Below, piece by piece: positions 34,964-48,100 of a DNA stretch of 64,000 nt; within the stretch, counting starts at the first letter, position 1, and every line of letters starts with the position of its first letter. The DNA is taken from the NCBI GenBank assembly GCA_033002965.1, contig JAURVB010000092.1:93099-157098 (forward strand), given 5' to 3'. The position numbers and the translations under genes were made by a program. Source of the stretch: Piper betle (Eukaryota > Streptophyta > Magnoliopsida > Piperales > Piperaceae). The notes below the pieces were generated by a model. The model saw only the letters and a list, made by a program, of their open reading frames with translations, searched no databases and had not been told where the DNA came from.

Positions 34964-35988
34964 ATGCTCACCATTTGGGCAGGATGGCCCCTTTGCCTCC
35001 TTGCTATTTACTTCTCCTTCTTATCCATCGCCGGCGGTGCAACCGTCGTTCTTGTTGACGTCATCCGCAAGCCGTCGTCGCCAGACGTGCCCTTGTTCCG
35101 GGAGGCGCCGGCGTTCGCAATGGGGACGAGTGCAGCTCCAACGACAAGGTTCACGTTGCCATGACAATAGACGCCGACTACTTGAGAGGTACAATGGCCG
35201 CCGTCCTCTCCATCCTTAAACACACCTCGTGTCCGGAGAACGTTGCATTCCACTTCCTCTCAGCCCGGTACGAGCCGGAGATCTTCGCTAGCTTTCGGTT
35301 GGTCTTCCCCTACCTCAACTTCAAGGTGTACCGCTTCGACTCCGGCCGGGTGAGGGGAAGATCTCCAAGTCGATGCGGCAAGCCCTCGACCAGCCGCTCA
35401 ACTACGCTCGCATCTACCTCCCCCACATCCTCCCCTCACGACGTCACCCGCGTCATCTACCTCGACTCCGACCTCGTCCTCGTCGACTACATCGGCAAGC
35501 TATGGGGGAGGAGCTGGACGGCAAGGTGGTGGGTGCACCCGAATATTGCCCTGCAAACTTCACCAAGTACTTCACCAAAGCATTCTGGGCCGACCCAAAA
35601 CTCGCCGGCACCTTCCGAGGCCGGACCGGCCACCCATGCTGATGGTTCTTGACGTGGAGAAGTGGAGGGCGGGAGGGTACACGAGGAGGGTGGAGGAGTG
35701 GATGATGGTGCAAAAGCAAAAAATATATCACTTGGGGTCTTTGCTTCTTATTGGCGTTGGCCGAGGAGATCAAGGCGGTGGATCACCGGTGGAACCAGCA
35801 TGGTCTTGGAGGGGACAACTTGGAAGGGGAGGTGCAGGAAATTGCACCCAGGTCCTATTAGCTTGTTGCTTTGGAGTGGCTTGGGGAAGCCATGGCTGCG
35901 GTTGGACTCCAGAAAGCCCTGCAATGTTGACAATCTCTGGGCTCCTTATGATCTCTATCGCTCCTCCTCTTACTCTCTCGAAGAATGA
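34964..35988 (+). pseudogene. GATL-type glycosyltransferase (GT8) pseudogene, intronless
   Basis: This is a full-length copy of a galacturonosyltransferase-like (GATL) protein, a Golgi GT8 enzyme family acting in pectin and xylan synthesis. Conserved pieces appear in order but in shifting frames: HVAMTIDADYLRGTMAAVLS, FKVYRFDSG, the DXD site [60 protein letters not shown] and LRLDSRKPCNVDNLWAPYDL. Seven lesions were placed: -1 near 35116, -1 near 35355, +1 near 35433, -1 near 35505, -16 near 35640 (removing the YFNTGV segment), -5 near 35744 and +1 near 35828. In addition, the conserved His of LLHWSG is Leu. It starts with a hydrophobic signal-anchor-like segment. Too many lesions for sequencing error alone, so a dead gene. 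Confidence 0.88.
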
Positions 35989-36728
35989 GTGAAATTTCTG
36001 AGTGGATGCATATGTAAGGACATCAATATTAACGGTAGAAAGGAAGGAGATCGATCGACATCTGGGGCGACATTGGAGGAGGACGAGGGCCTTGAGATCA
36101 CAGGGTGCTGACGGAACTATTGGAAGCAACATTGCCAGCATATCGTCGTTGGGTTAATGAAGATTACCGATTAGAGCATGCAAGAGATATACAATCGTGA
36201 ATTCAAGAATTGGTTGGAAGTGACGGTGGGAGTAAGAGCCTAAGAGAGCCGGTACTAGATAAGCACTGCATTATGCCCGATATGTTTAACTCCTTTTGAA
36301 TGGCAATGAATCTTTGGGGTACGTGCAACAACATACGTAAATTCTTTTCAATTCATTTTATAGGTGGAAGGTGGAAACAATTGGCTCAATCTTAATTTGA
36401 TCGTCATGTCTGGTTCGTTATGTTTGCAGCTTTAACGTTTGATTTTGTCCTTATTTTTCTTCGACTCTAGTAAATTTTGGCATGTAAGCATCGACAGAAC
36501 TCGATTCAAGTATTAATTAATAATCCAGTGTTTCTAATTGGTGGCATGCATGATACAGTTGACATCAAACATATACAACGATCAAGGCAACATGCCATTG
36601 TAGATTTTTGCTGCAATATTATCTAGGGAAATTGCAGGAGAAAAAACCATAAACAGACATTTATTCTAAACAAAAAAGATAAATAAAAAGATCAAATACA
36701 TAAGAGATCAATTTGGCGAAATTACTGA
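35989..36728. other. Spacer, nothing recognised
   Basis: No supported gene, RNA or repeat. The 3' flank of the GATL pseudogene. Confidence 0.5.
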
Positions 36729-37373
36729 TTAAGCCTGCGGTTGTTCGACATCGGATCCAGCACGCATGGCTGCCCTGCGCTGTCGGATGAAATGCTCCGA
36801 CCGTTCGTCGATGTCAAACACCTCCTTCTTTGCATCTGATCTCCTCATAATCGCTCTTCTTTCTTCCTGCTTTTCCCTACTTGCTCCTTTCTCCTTCTGG
36901 TGAGTAACAGACTTTGTCGACTCTCTTTTTTTATCATGACCCACCGTCGAAGCAAAAACAGAGGAGGTCTCTCCTTCAACCTTCCACTTCCCCCGTTCAA
37001 TGACAATATCAGCACAGTTACCCTCTACCATATTGGATGAATTATTTGGGCCTTGAGGTAGCACTCCTTGGCTTGCTGCCTTGTGAAGTCGTACATGGCC
37101 AGAGAGACCATTGGCCACGCTAATCTTGGGTGTGATCCGTTGTAATTCCAGGTTGATAAGACCCTTGTCTTGGGTAGCTTGGATTGATCCTTTTCGTCTA
37201 CCAGTAAATGGCTCAGCTGCACCACTCGGTGATTCAGAGAAGTCGGTAGCTCCAAGAATGACGGGTTTACGCAAGTAGTAGGCTATAAAACTCATGAAGA
37301 AGTTGAAGAGTCTTGTGCAGATGCCAGGGAGCGGCCGGTCGCTGCCATGATCCTCCCTTCCCTTCTCGACCAT
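36729..37373 (-). CDS. Hypothetical basic plant protein, single exon, 214 aa
   Basis: An open frame of 274 codons runs 37553-36729. I choose the internal ATG at 37373 (MVEKGREDHGSDR), because the first 60 residues look like random translation. The protein has one moderately hydrophobic segment (LFNFFMSFIAYYL, residues about 23-35), a low-complexity polar middle, and a very charged Lys/Arg/Glu C-terminus. It ends in a helix, FDIDERSEHFIRQRRAAMRA, followed by a short tail. That ending (acidic residues, then S/D-x-FIRQR/K-x-AM) recalls small plant proteins of the DUF761 or DUF4408 kind, but I cannot confirm it. No intron is needed. Confidence 0.45.
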   Translation of the reverse strand: MVEKGREDHGSDRPLPGICTRLFNFFMSFIAYYLRKPVILGATDFSESPSGAAEPFTGRRKGSIQATQDKGLINLELQRITPKISVANGLSGHVRLHKAASQGVLPQGPNNSSNMVEGNCADIVIERGKWKVEGETSSVFASTVGHDKKRESTKSVTHQKEKGASREKQEERRAIMRRSDAKKEVFDIDERSEHFIRQRRAAMRAGSDVEQPQA

Positions 37374-37740
37374 CTCCGTAATTACTCTAGGTACGAAGTT
37401 GAAACAAGGACAAAAGTAAGAACTGCTAAATATTTGGCAAGTAGTGCAGTATGCTTGAAACTTGAAGGAAATTACACACGCAAAAGAGTAAGGAGGGAGA
37501 TTCTTTCCTTTGGTATGGGGTTTCTTTGGGATAAAGGATAGGGAAGGTTGCAAGCAACATATGTGTCTAACTCCTGTAATAAATCTCAGAAAGTAAAGAA
37601 GGGCAGCGGAATTGCGGATGCTCGGGGTCGGGAAAAGATTTGTTCCTTGGTACGTTGAGCACCATTTTATCCACCGTTGGCAACATACTCGCTTGTTAAC
37701 ATCTATGTTTCAATGCGACGCTAACGGGTTGTAAAGACTA

Positions 37741-37868
37741 GTAACGAGGTATAAGAAACGCTACAGATCACTAAGAGACTTGATTGGCTATCCATCTAGC
37801 TCTAGTAACGAGGTATAAGAAACACTACAGATCACTAAGAGACTTGATTGGCGATCCATCTAGCTCTC
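37741..37868. repeat. 64-bp tandem duplication
   Basis: Units 37741-37804 and 37805-37868, beginning gtaacgaggtataagaaac, differ at a few positions (for example gctac/actac and gctat/gcgat). Located upstream of the hypothetical minus-strand ORF. Confidence 0.85.
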
Positions 37869-38415
37869 ATCCGGCTGACGAATGATTTATTCAAAAGATC
37901 GTTCTCCACCTCGCCATTGCCTGAGACTTGGTTGTTTCTGGATGATGCTTCCAAGACTCTAGCAACAAAAACAGAGAGCATATTGAATGAATACCATGAT
38001 GCCATTTTTTTTCTTTTTTCCTTTTTTTGGCTTTTACCTTCCTACTGCGAATTTTCATTTTGGTCTGAAAATGAAAATGCTTACCCGCTGAGAAGGGCGA
38101 GCCTTGGCCATTGGCCACTTCGAGCACTCGGACCACCTTCCTCGATGCAAATCAAGTTGTCGAGTAGCGCTTAGAAAGTGAACTGTATGTCCATACAATA
38201 TTGTTTACGGTTAAATAACAAGTCATTGCTTTTTAAACAGCGTGCTTTAGTATCGTATTTCATTAAAATTTCAAAGAGAAATGAAACCTTGTTACAACAT
38301 TTTATTGATTGCTTTTTAGACTAGTAACAAGTCGTTTGCTCATCTTGGGTTTTTTTATTTTTTACAACAGATAACCCGGTATATCTGATTTTTGGGCAAT
38401 CACGAATGCAGAAGA

Positions 38416-41400
38416 TCAACAACGATAGGAAAGGATGGAGGCAGCCCTACTTCGAGTTCTCTGGCTGACTTTCCATTTCTCTACTAAAATGTGTTTGATG
38501 TTGGAGCAACTTGACACTACAGTTGCGACTCCTGCTGCTGTCACCAAGGGGCAATACACCATGTGGCAGGACTCCAGTAGGGTACATCTCTTAACGAGAT
38601 GAGCTAATCCAGTATCTGATATTTGACGACAATGTGATAGAATTACGTCTTTCAGAAATACGCAACCTTTCCCTAGTTCTGCCATAGCAATGTCACCAAG
38701 ATTCTGAAAGATTTCTATGAGCATTTATTATGAGATATGTTTTTTAGATTTCATAAAAATGTTGCTTCTTATAGAACATGAATCCTAATATATGATAATT
38801 TTTGATGACCGGATGTATTTCCCGATACCAAGATGCTTATGTAGAAACAAAACTCGGATTAAAAAATAGTTTCTATTGCAGACTACCCAAGAGGCATGCT
38901 AGGGACAAACATGACAAGTGAAAGAGAGCAAGGACTCTGAAGAACACTGACGTCAAGGTAAGCAAGCTGAGGGCAGCCCCTTGCTAAAGCAATCAACCCA
39001 GCATCGCCAATTTTGACACATTCACTGACATTCAAGTGATGCAGGGAGCAACCTTTACCAATAGCAATAAGTGCATCGTCTCCAAGCCTGGGAAGGAAAA
39101 TTTTTAAGTGACCACAGCGTGGAAAAAATCTAAGGAGCCAGATGTAACCAATATAATCATAATGATCATGACTATAATAATCATCATTACCACCTTATCA
39201 CAGTAGGATGGAACGATGGTATCGTTGCTTGCACATCTAAATCAACCACAAGTTAAAATTTAAAAGTGCCTAGACCAGAGGGGCAGAGCTAATTAGTATT
39301 TTAACTAGAAGGCAGGACCTTAGTCTAACCAAAGAATGCCTTCAACAAGTAAACAAAAACGTATTGAGTATACCCCTATTGCAATCATCGTAATATACAT
39401 CTACACCTCATCCTGGCTAGGCTGGGAATTTACAGCATGGATGCCATATTACTAGTTTCTTTTTCATTTTAAAATCAATGATGGCACTTGTGCAAAAATA
39501 AATTACAAGTTTTAATGTTGGATCCCCCTTGACGCAAAACCTCAGAGAAAAAGAAACGCCAAAGTTTTAAGGTGTTAACATCATCATCATCATCATCAAA
39601 TTCCTAAATCATAAGATCAGTATTAATGGACAATTTTTCTTATAAGTTCTATCCTATCATGCTTTTAAATTTCAGTTCTCTCTTTGAATTGTAAAAGTTG
39701 GTAATTATTTTGTGTTCTCATTATGTGGCAATGTTTGATGATTTATCTTGTATAACAGTATGGCAAGCAATAATACATACACCCACTTATTCATGATGAT
39801 AAAGCTCTTACATGCATATAAAAAAAACAGGTTCATACGTATATATAAACCAATTTTCTTTCTATTCTTATTATCTAATCACAACAGCTTAAATTCAGCT
39901 ATTGCTTCTAAGTAATTTAATCGAATGCTTTTGTCATTGATTAAGAATATTCAATGGGCGACTCATTGAGAGCCACAGTCCCAACTTTTTGCCTTCTTGT
40001 ATCCCATGAAGACACAGATTCACAATTTAACTCTATACAATCATAAGAAATAACTCCACTCTGATTATATGATTGGACATAACTTCTATTGGTCATCATA
40101 CAAATTCGGTATGCCTTCCTGTTCAAACCACCAGAGGATGTTTATTAAAATCTTTTATACTAGCAGTAGCAGCTGCATCCTCTATAAGGTCTGTTTACCA
40201 TCCAGACAACAATTCTGCTATACTTGGCTTAATGATTCTTTATTGGCATTTAAGTTCTCAACATCTTGCACATATCGTAATTTATTTCACATTTTTTGCA
40301 TGCAAGTTTCTAATAAAGTTCAACACCATGAAACAAGGAGAAAAACAGACCACTGACTTGCATATAGATAATCATCAACAAAACAGTGCTATTGAGAATG
40401 TTAAAGAATTCTACTAGGATATGTATTATTTAGTAAATATGGGCATTTACTACATAATATATTAGGATATATATTATAGTAGAATACTAGGAGATATATT
40501 ATTTACTAAATAATATATCTCCATATAATTCCCACTGCAAGTCTAGCTCATAAATATCAAAAGTAGATAATTTTTTCAATAAAATTACCTATCACAAAAA
40601 CGCAGGCTTAGCCGCTTAGGTCAGTGAGAAACCTGCAGTTCTCTACTACTTCTATAAAACCCCTGTCACCAATCTGAAATACGAAACTATTATAAATTAG
40701 AAATAACATATTTCATCATATTCCACTTCTATCATCATTAAACAAGTAGGTCATATTATATTAAGAAAATGACAATGGCATATTGAAGAAACCAAAATTG
40801 ACGTAACTTAAGTAATTACCATCCTCGGGCAAATCTAATTTCTGCTTGCCTGTAACTCGGTCATCTTCATATAACATACATAACTCACCATACTAGTATA
40901 CTACACTAGACAGAGTAAACACCGACCTCATAGCAACGGCAAATATGAAGTTTCTCCAAATTTGGGCAGCCATGTGCTATGCCACAAAGTGCGTCATCAC
41001 CAATACTTGAACAATCAACTAAGTGGAGAGCTCGAAGGAATTTGCAGCCTTTACCAACCTCTATAAAAGCCTTATCATCAATCTTTTGACAGTACAACAA
41101 AGACAACTCTAACAGACCCCAGCAAAATAACGACAACAGTTTTTCTATGACAGCATTCTATTGGGAAACATTAATTTTAATAACTTTTTACCGGTTATAA
41201 GGCAAGAAAGAAAGAAACATGCCCATGCTTAATTATAAAAACACAAGTGATATATAAGACATCCAGTAAGTAATTAAAACATGATAAACATAGAACAAAA
41301 TTTCGCATGAATGTCGATAAAAAATTATCCTTCCAGTCTTCCATACAACACTCAGAAACAGATGGGCACAATTTTCCAATAGACTCCACCCCTAGTGTTC

Positions 41401-43749
41401 CAATATTGTGACAGCAATTTACATCCAGGTGAGTAAGACCCGTGCATCCACTGGCAATGGCCTCAAGGCTTTTGTCACTAGGGAAATCACAGTCATTAAG
41501 GGTAAGATTTTTAAGTATTTTGCATCCATTTCCGACAGCTAAGAGGCTCCTGCAAAAAAAAAGGGGAATTAAGATTTGGTAATGCTCATGAAGATATCAT
41601 GTACATAGTTTCCTCGGTTAAGATGACAAAACGGCAATGACACCAGAAATATCATAACCACTGATAATAGATTATTGGCAATCCTAATATCTTGTTCCCA
41701 CTTTAAAAGTCTTTTTCGGATATCAAGGTATCAACAAGCTCTATCAAAGGACAGAGGCATTCTAAAATGAACCATATTCAATTTACAAACATAGTAATAT
41801 TCTGCTAGTCCATGTCATGTGAGACTAGCACTCAGTTATTCACAATACACACAAATGTAATCATCCTAAACGGAAAAAAACAATAGCCAGCAGATAAGTA
41901 ATACATTCTGCCATCAAATTTCCCAACCTCATAAGCATCTCAAGGAACTTATACACAAATATACAACATATGAGATCCCTAACGCATTTTTTTAACAGAT
42001 AATGCCCACATGCAACCTGATAGACAACAGTCACCCATTCAAAGGGGCCAGCCAAGTCCACCCTCCACTTGTAAGGCTATAACCATCAGGTTCATATTGG
42101 ATGTGGGGTTATCCTTTTTTATCTTAGGTTATCCTTTCTTTATCTTATGTTCACAAACGGAGGGAAGAATAATTTTCTTGAATACCCTATGAATCTCTAC
42201 AAAAAAAGCCTTCTCCACATGTAATAATGGACTACTTATGTTGGTCATTTATGTAACCAGTGTAATATTTCCAAAAAAAAAACCAAACAATATAAGAAGT
42301 GGTGGGAATGTATCTGTCAGTAAATCTTTGAAAGCTGTACAGAGCCAAAACTTCTAACGAAGTACACCTAATTCCCACAGTCAGTAAAGCTTCATCTGTC
42401 ACATTTATAAACTGTAACTTCAGTGCTTTCAGAGACAGGCATCCCTTGGCCACAGCAAATATGCCTTCATATTTAACAAATTCAGAATCTAATGATAAGG
42501 TTTGAAGACATTTGCAGTGTTTGCTCACTGCTTCCAATGAGATATCAGTAATCTTAGAGCAAGCTGCTATGCTCAAAACTTTCAATGAATTCCCACATCC
42601 TGGAGCCAAGTCCGTCAGTCCTCTGTCAAATAAGGCTTTACAGAAATGCAAATTCAAATCTTCAAGCTGTTTGCAAAACTCCCCTATATATGAAAGACCT
42701 TGATCACCAACGTAACACCCCCGAGGAAGTCATTGTTCCATTGCTCAGACCACATATTTAAAACGGGAAGATATCAAATATGAAAGTAAGTAAAACAGCA
42801 AGGTATGTGTAGCCGGCCGCAGCATGTTGGTAACTTGCCACGGTGCTACTCCATGTGCTAGCTATTGTGTCAGAGAAAACATACATACGAAAAAAATGCA
42901 ATCGCAGCTGCTTTAAATTTAAACATGGAATCGAAAAATCGCACTTAAGCAAAATTAACCACAAAAATAACAGTTCGTCATTCCAAGTATTCAATCTCTG
43001 AGATCAACTAAACTAAGGCATGCAATATTGGATGTTAAGCAACAACATGACAAAACAATAACATATGTCTCTTCAGAAAACAACAAAAAAACAATTAGAA
43101 TGTAGAAACTTTGAATTTCATTTTAGGCATAGTAAAAACGTACAAAAAAATATACAACGTCGTCTGCACCTGCAAATCCAGGGACCTCAACCCCTTGCAA
43201 TTCACGGCATTAGATTTCAACCCAGCACTTGTAACATTAGAACACCAGATCAAGCTCAACTTTTCCAACTTCCCACAATCCTCGGCAAGTGCATTCAACC
43301 CATCATAGGAAAGGCTCGAAATCTTCGCCCCAGTTTCCTCAAAGCCCGATCCACCCGATCTAAAATGATTCACAAAAGACGAACTCGTAGCCCTCCGAAC
43401 CCTGCGGTCAAAACACAATCAAACCTGGGCCCAAAAAAATCGGGAAATTTTGCAGAAAAAAGAAAGGCGTACGAGAAGGTTGCGGGTGTGGGGGGCGGAG
43501 CATGAGACGGGTGAGGCACCCGTCGACGAAGGCTTTGCGGAGGCTGTGGAAGCAGCGGAGTACGGAGGAGACGAAGTCGTCGCGGCTGCCGATGCGGACG
43601 GTGCGGCGGGAGGCCCGCTCGAGGCGGAGCCACCGCTTGCAGACGAGGGAGGCGGCGTCGCAGGCCGACTTGTGGCCGTCAAGCGACCGGATAACCTCGT
43701 GGAGGATCTCGCCGGGAAGGAGCGCGTTGATCAGGTCTCCGCCTCTCAG
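38416..43749 (-). pseudogene. F-box/LRR-repeat protein (FBL4-like), apparently disabled
   Basis: Eight exons rebuild an F-box plus leucine-rich-repeat protein of about 588 codons, like plant F-box/LRR-repeat protein 4 (substrate receptor of SCF ubiquitin ligases): 43749-43520, 43401-43170, 42720-42314, 41549-41351, 41106-40927, 40673-40589, 39087-38937 and 38703-38416. The F-box is at the start (INALLPGEILHEVIRSL, CDAASLVCKRWLRLE). LRRs follow, to the typical end CHMVYCPLVTAAGVATVVSS and VEKWKVSQRTRSRA. Lesions: no in-frame ATG, with CTG (43749-43747) where Met is expected and a stop at 43761-43759; exon 3 acceptor GG instead of AG (42722-42721); exon 3 donor AT instead of GT; exon 4 donor lacking a G; an 8-bp duplication in exon 6 (40606-40619) giving TAA at 40610-40608; and an extra A at the exon 7 donor. 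The exon 1 donor is uncertain. MO25 lies divergently upstream. Confidence 0.85.
39577..39597. repeat. (ATC)n microsatellite
   Basis: Seven consecutive atc/cat units in the F-box/LRR intron between exons 6 and 7. Confidence 0.85.
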
Positions 43750-45135
43750 CCGCCGGCCTCAGAAATGGCCGGCGACGTCGATCGGAGAGGGCGCCGAGTT
43801 TTGAGGTGGCGGCGATGGGGAAGTGTATGAGTGCCCGGAAATTGGCTGGGTCTAGTCTGTGGCTTGCTATCATTTGGACGGGTATGATTTGATCTTCGGA
43901 GTAGATCGAACGGTCAGAATTGTTGCAGATCTATAAAGGTAGATGGAAATAATGGGATGGGTTTTATGCACGCCGTGGATTCGTATCACCGTCGGGTAGG
44001 TACTTTTTAATTAACTATTATAACGTAATTATAACCTTTTTTCCTAATGGATAATAATAAATTAATGAGCGATACACGTGGAGTGGTGCTTCAAGTCATT
44101 GCTGGTGCTGTTCGTTATGCAACCTTGAATCACGTTGATTTGATTAATAATATGTTATTGAATGTTTTTTCCTATAACATCTTTTACATGTTTCTCGCTC
44201 ATGAGCTTTCACATTTTATCAAGTTTAGGGATATAAATAAATTAAACCTACTAGCATTTTTTTCTTTGCAACTAATCGGCTCATTTTATATTTAAAAAAT
44301 ACATGGCTCAAAATAAATAGCCTATTGAATAACAAATCGAGTTTGAGCTAAGAAGTATTCGACTCGGTTTAGTTTAAAACTCAAGTTCGATATCTTCAAA
44401 TTAAAAAAATACTTGGTTCAACTCAACTGATCAATACTGTTGAGGTCACATTAAACTTACATAATCGTTAAATTTTTATTTTGATCATATATAAATCGAG
44501 TACAAACTAAATATAAATATTTATTCAATTCGAAAATATAGTGAGCCGAATAAGAGTTAAGCCTAAATACAATAAATTTTGAACAAGCTACTCGACCCAT
44601 TATAAATCAACGGCTTGTCAAATACTTAAACAAGACATTTGCTAAAAATTATATCAAATTAAAATATATACTTGTCGACTTACTCGTTTACACCCTCGGT
44701 CAAAGTCAGTCAATTGTTCGACTTGCTCGTTTACACCCTTAATCAAACTCAATCGCTTGAGACACATTTCATTAAAAAAGACACAATATAATAGTCTAAA
44801 AATTGATTTTTTTACCGTAATTAAAACATTAGCTACCTAATCAGGGTAATAAACAGACTAGGAAGGCATAATTCCAAACTTGGTCATATTAATTTTAATT
44901 GGAATCCAATATCAATTTTTTACAATCCAGATTGAGCTAAATACAAATTGCCCCGTAGGACAAAATATTAAAATAAAAGAAAAACATGGTTAATAACTCA
45001 GTTTTAATGTTTTGTATCATAAATATTTTTTAATATTTTCTATCCCAAATATTCCGACTCGTACACGGACCGGACCGGCAAAACAAAAAATAGTGAATTG
45101 TGGAGGAAGAGGGAGCGGGACAGAGATCGGAGGAG
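43750..45135. other. Divergent spacer between F-box/LRR locus and MO25
   Basis: Likely holds both promoters. The 44330-44720 part carries scattered ttcgag / ctcggtt / gactcg words like the arms of the GC-cored repeats, without a G/C core. It may be a fragment of the same repeat family. No gene supported. Confidence 0.45.
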
Positions 45136-48100
45136 ATGGCCTTCTTCTTCAAGCCGGCGAGGCCCAAGTCGGCGGCGGAGGTGGTGAGGTCCGTCAAGGA
45201 CAGCCTCCTCGCTCTCGACAACAACACCGTTGTCGATGTCAAATCTCTCGAAAAGGTCTTCTTCTTCTTTTGTATCTATAAATTTTATTGAATTCTAATT
45301 GTTTGATTTCATCCTTGTATGCGTGTTAATTCTTTTTATCCAAGAATGGGTTCTGTTTGGTTGGCATTTTTGTTTTCTTGATTAGTTGTCGAAGCACGGT
45401 GAATGTTTAGTGAAGTTCATGAATTTTGGAAATGTTGTTGAGGTTTAAGCCTTTTTAAAAATTTTTATTCTTGCAACAGTTGTTATATTGGAAACCAGTT
45501 GGAACTCTGTTTAAAAAGAAATCAAGCTCGTAAAAAGATTACTTTTTGTTGATTAATTTTTGATGTTAAAGAAGCAAGCAATTGTTATGAATTCATTCCT
45601 TTATGTATCCATTTGATTAGACTGCACATGTTTCCCATGCGCATTGGTTGTTAGATGCAGATTATCTATGTTTACAACACTGAGTTGTTATGGAAACAAG
45701 CTTTTTGAATGGAAGAACTTGTAATTTTTTTCATATAAAACAAACAATAGTTATAAGCTCAATCCTTTATGTCTACCCATTTGGTCCAACTATTTATTTA
45801 CTATGTACATTTCTTGCTAGTTTCCAGTTATATTGGAAACGAGTTTAGATTCCATCCAATGCGTGGGGTTTTTGAACAAAAATTTATTAATACGTAGCAA
45901 GCAACAATTACAAACTTCAATCCACATTGGTAGCTATATCCCCTTTTGTCAGATTATTCATGTTCCAATACATATTGGTAGCTAGCTGCCACTGATTCTT
46001 TAGATTGTTTAGACTCTGCAGAGTGCTAAGTTTACCCAAAAAAAAAAATCTTCTTTGCTACCTGTGGTTCATGCAATATTTTTGCATTGTGAAATAGAGT
46101 TTCATGGTTTTACGCTGAAATTACCAGGCTTTGGAAGAAGCAGAAAAGAATGTTCTTGCATTTAGGCATATGCTTTCCGGAGATGGTGAAGTCGAACCCA
46201 ATCCAGACCAGATTTCACAAATAGCTGTCGAGATTTGCAAAGATGGTGTTCTTGATCTCTTTGTTCACAAGCTACTAATATTGGGATGGGAAGTAAGTCC
46301 GGATCCTTTTGAAAATAATCCAAATACATTAGAAGTGTGTATTCTTAATTATGTTTTTTTTCTCACTTGTAAGACAGACAAGAAAGAATTTGGTGCATTG
46401 CTGGTGCATATTATTGAGGCAGCAGATTGGCTCCAGTTATTGCTGTGTGGCATACATCGAGAATCATACAGACCTGTTAGACTTCCTGGTTGTCTGGTAG
46501 TCTTCCCTTGTCATTTTTTCTTTTCTTTGAGATTAAAAATTCTTTTTGAAATTGTATTTTGCTGATCTGTGCGTTACTATCATCCAAGATAAGCCAATTT
46601 ACTTTGGAGTGTTATCTGAAATGCCTATATAAGAGATATTGTCAAAATAGAGGAGAATTACAATTTATTAATTTATTTTTTAATTTTTCTTTAAAAAAAG
46701 AGAAAGCAAGATGTTGTTCTCTTTGAATTTGTCTTGTCATGTGAACTCAGTGACTTACCAGATGAGAAACCATGCCACAAATGACAAAATGCTGTATAGT
46801 TCTCTTCTGTCCAATTATCTTGAGTATCATCTCTAGTGAACCATGACCAAGTTATAATTTTTACAAGGCTTATTTATTTCTTGGTATTTTTTGTCATTTC
46901 TCCCTCAGTTATTTCTTCATGCTGCAAAACCATGTCTTAAAAAATGTTCATGCATGTTTGTTTTCTTTATCCAGTTATGACAACAAAGAAATTGCTTTGA
47001 ATTGTGGAAACATGTTGAGAGAATGCATCAAATATCCTACACTTGCCAGGTAAGATTTCTATGCTTGAAAGACTTTGAAATTTGGTTACTTTTAACAAGT
47101 CTAAAAACATAACCCTTACATTTTAGCCCAGAAAGTTAACTTACTTACTAACTATATGTCTTTGTGTGTTTCCATTGGTTGGTCAACTATCCTAGAATTT
47201 TTTGTCCAATTATAGGGTACATTTTCTTAATAAGACTGCTCACCCAAATGACAATTTAACAGTAAAATGTCTGCATTCATATCCGTAGTTTCTTTGCAGA
47301 TACATACTGGAGTCTATGAGCTTTGAATTGTTTTTCAAATATGTTGAATTGCCACATTTTGATGTAGCTTCGGATGCCTTTTCAACCTTCAAGGCTAGTT
47401 TTTTATCTTGCAATGTCCTAACATAAAATAATTGACAAGAAGTGCACGTTAAAATGTTTTGCATTTGCAGGATTTGCTCACCAGACACGAGTTACATGTA
47501 TCCGAGTACCTTACTTCTCGATATGAGCAGGTTAATAAGTTCAATGTTAACTGTCAACCTTTTAATGTAATGATAGTACTTGGAGGGATGGTTCTGGCAT
47601 CTCCTCACAATTGTTATTTTCTTGCTTGTTCATGTGATTCCTCACAATTGTTATTACAGTTTTTCAAGCTTTATGAAAAACTGCTGACTTCTACAAATTA
47701 TGTAACAAGACGGCAATCTCTGAAGGTTGGACATATATACTTCTATCTACCATGTAATATATTACGTCCTATATCAATTATAGTAATTTGCCTTGCTAGC
47801 TTCTTTCCGAGTTTCTGTTGGAGCCTCCTAACGTGCCAACAATGAAGCGTTATATTTTGGATGTTCAACACTTGAAAATCATGATGACATTACTTAAGGT
47901 ATTTGTGCTTACCCCTTTGGAGAAGCTTACAAATTGGATGTGGTGTCGAGATGTTATTAAACGTTTGTTATGAACACGACTAAGACCTTCTACATTATGC
48001 AGGATTCTAGCAAAAACATCCAGCTTAATGCTTTTCATATATTTAAGGTACCCTTTCTCATATATTACTATACGAATCTTATCTGTGAGTTGTCACAATT

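Noticed and set aside
35770..36141. Minus-strand and alternative plus-strand frames over the GATL locus
   Set aside because: They are shadows of the frameshifted GATL pseudogene.
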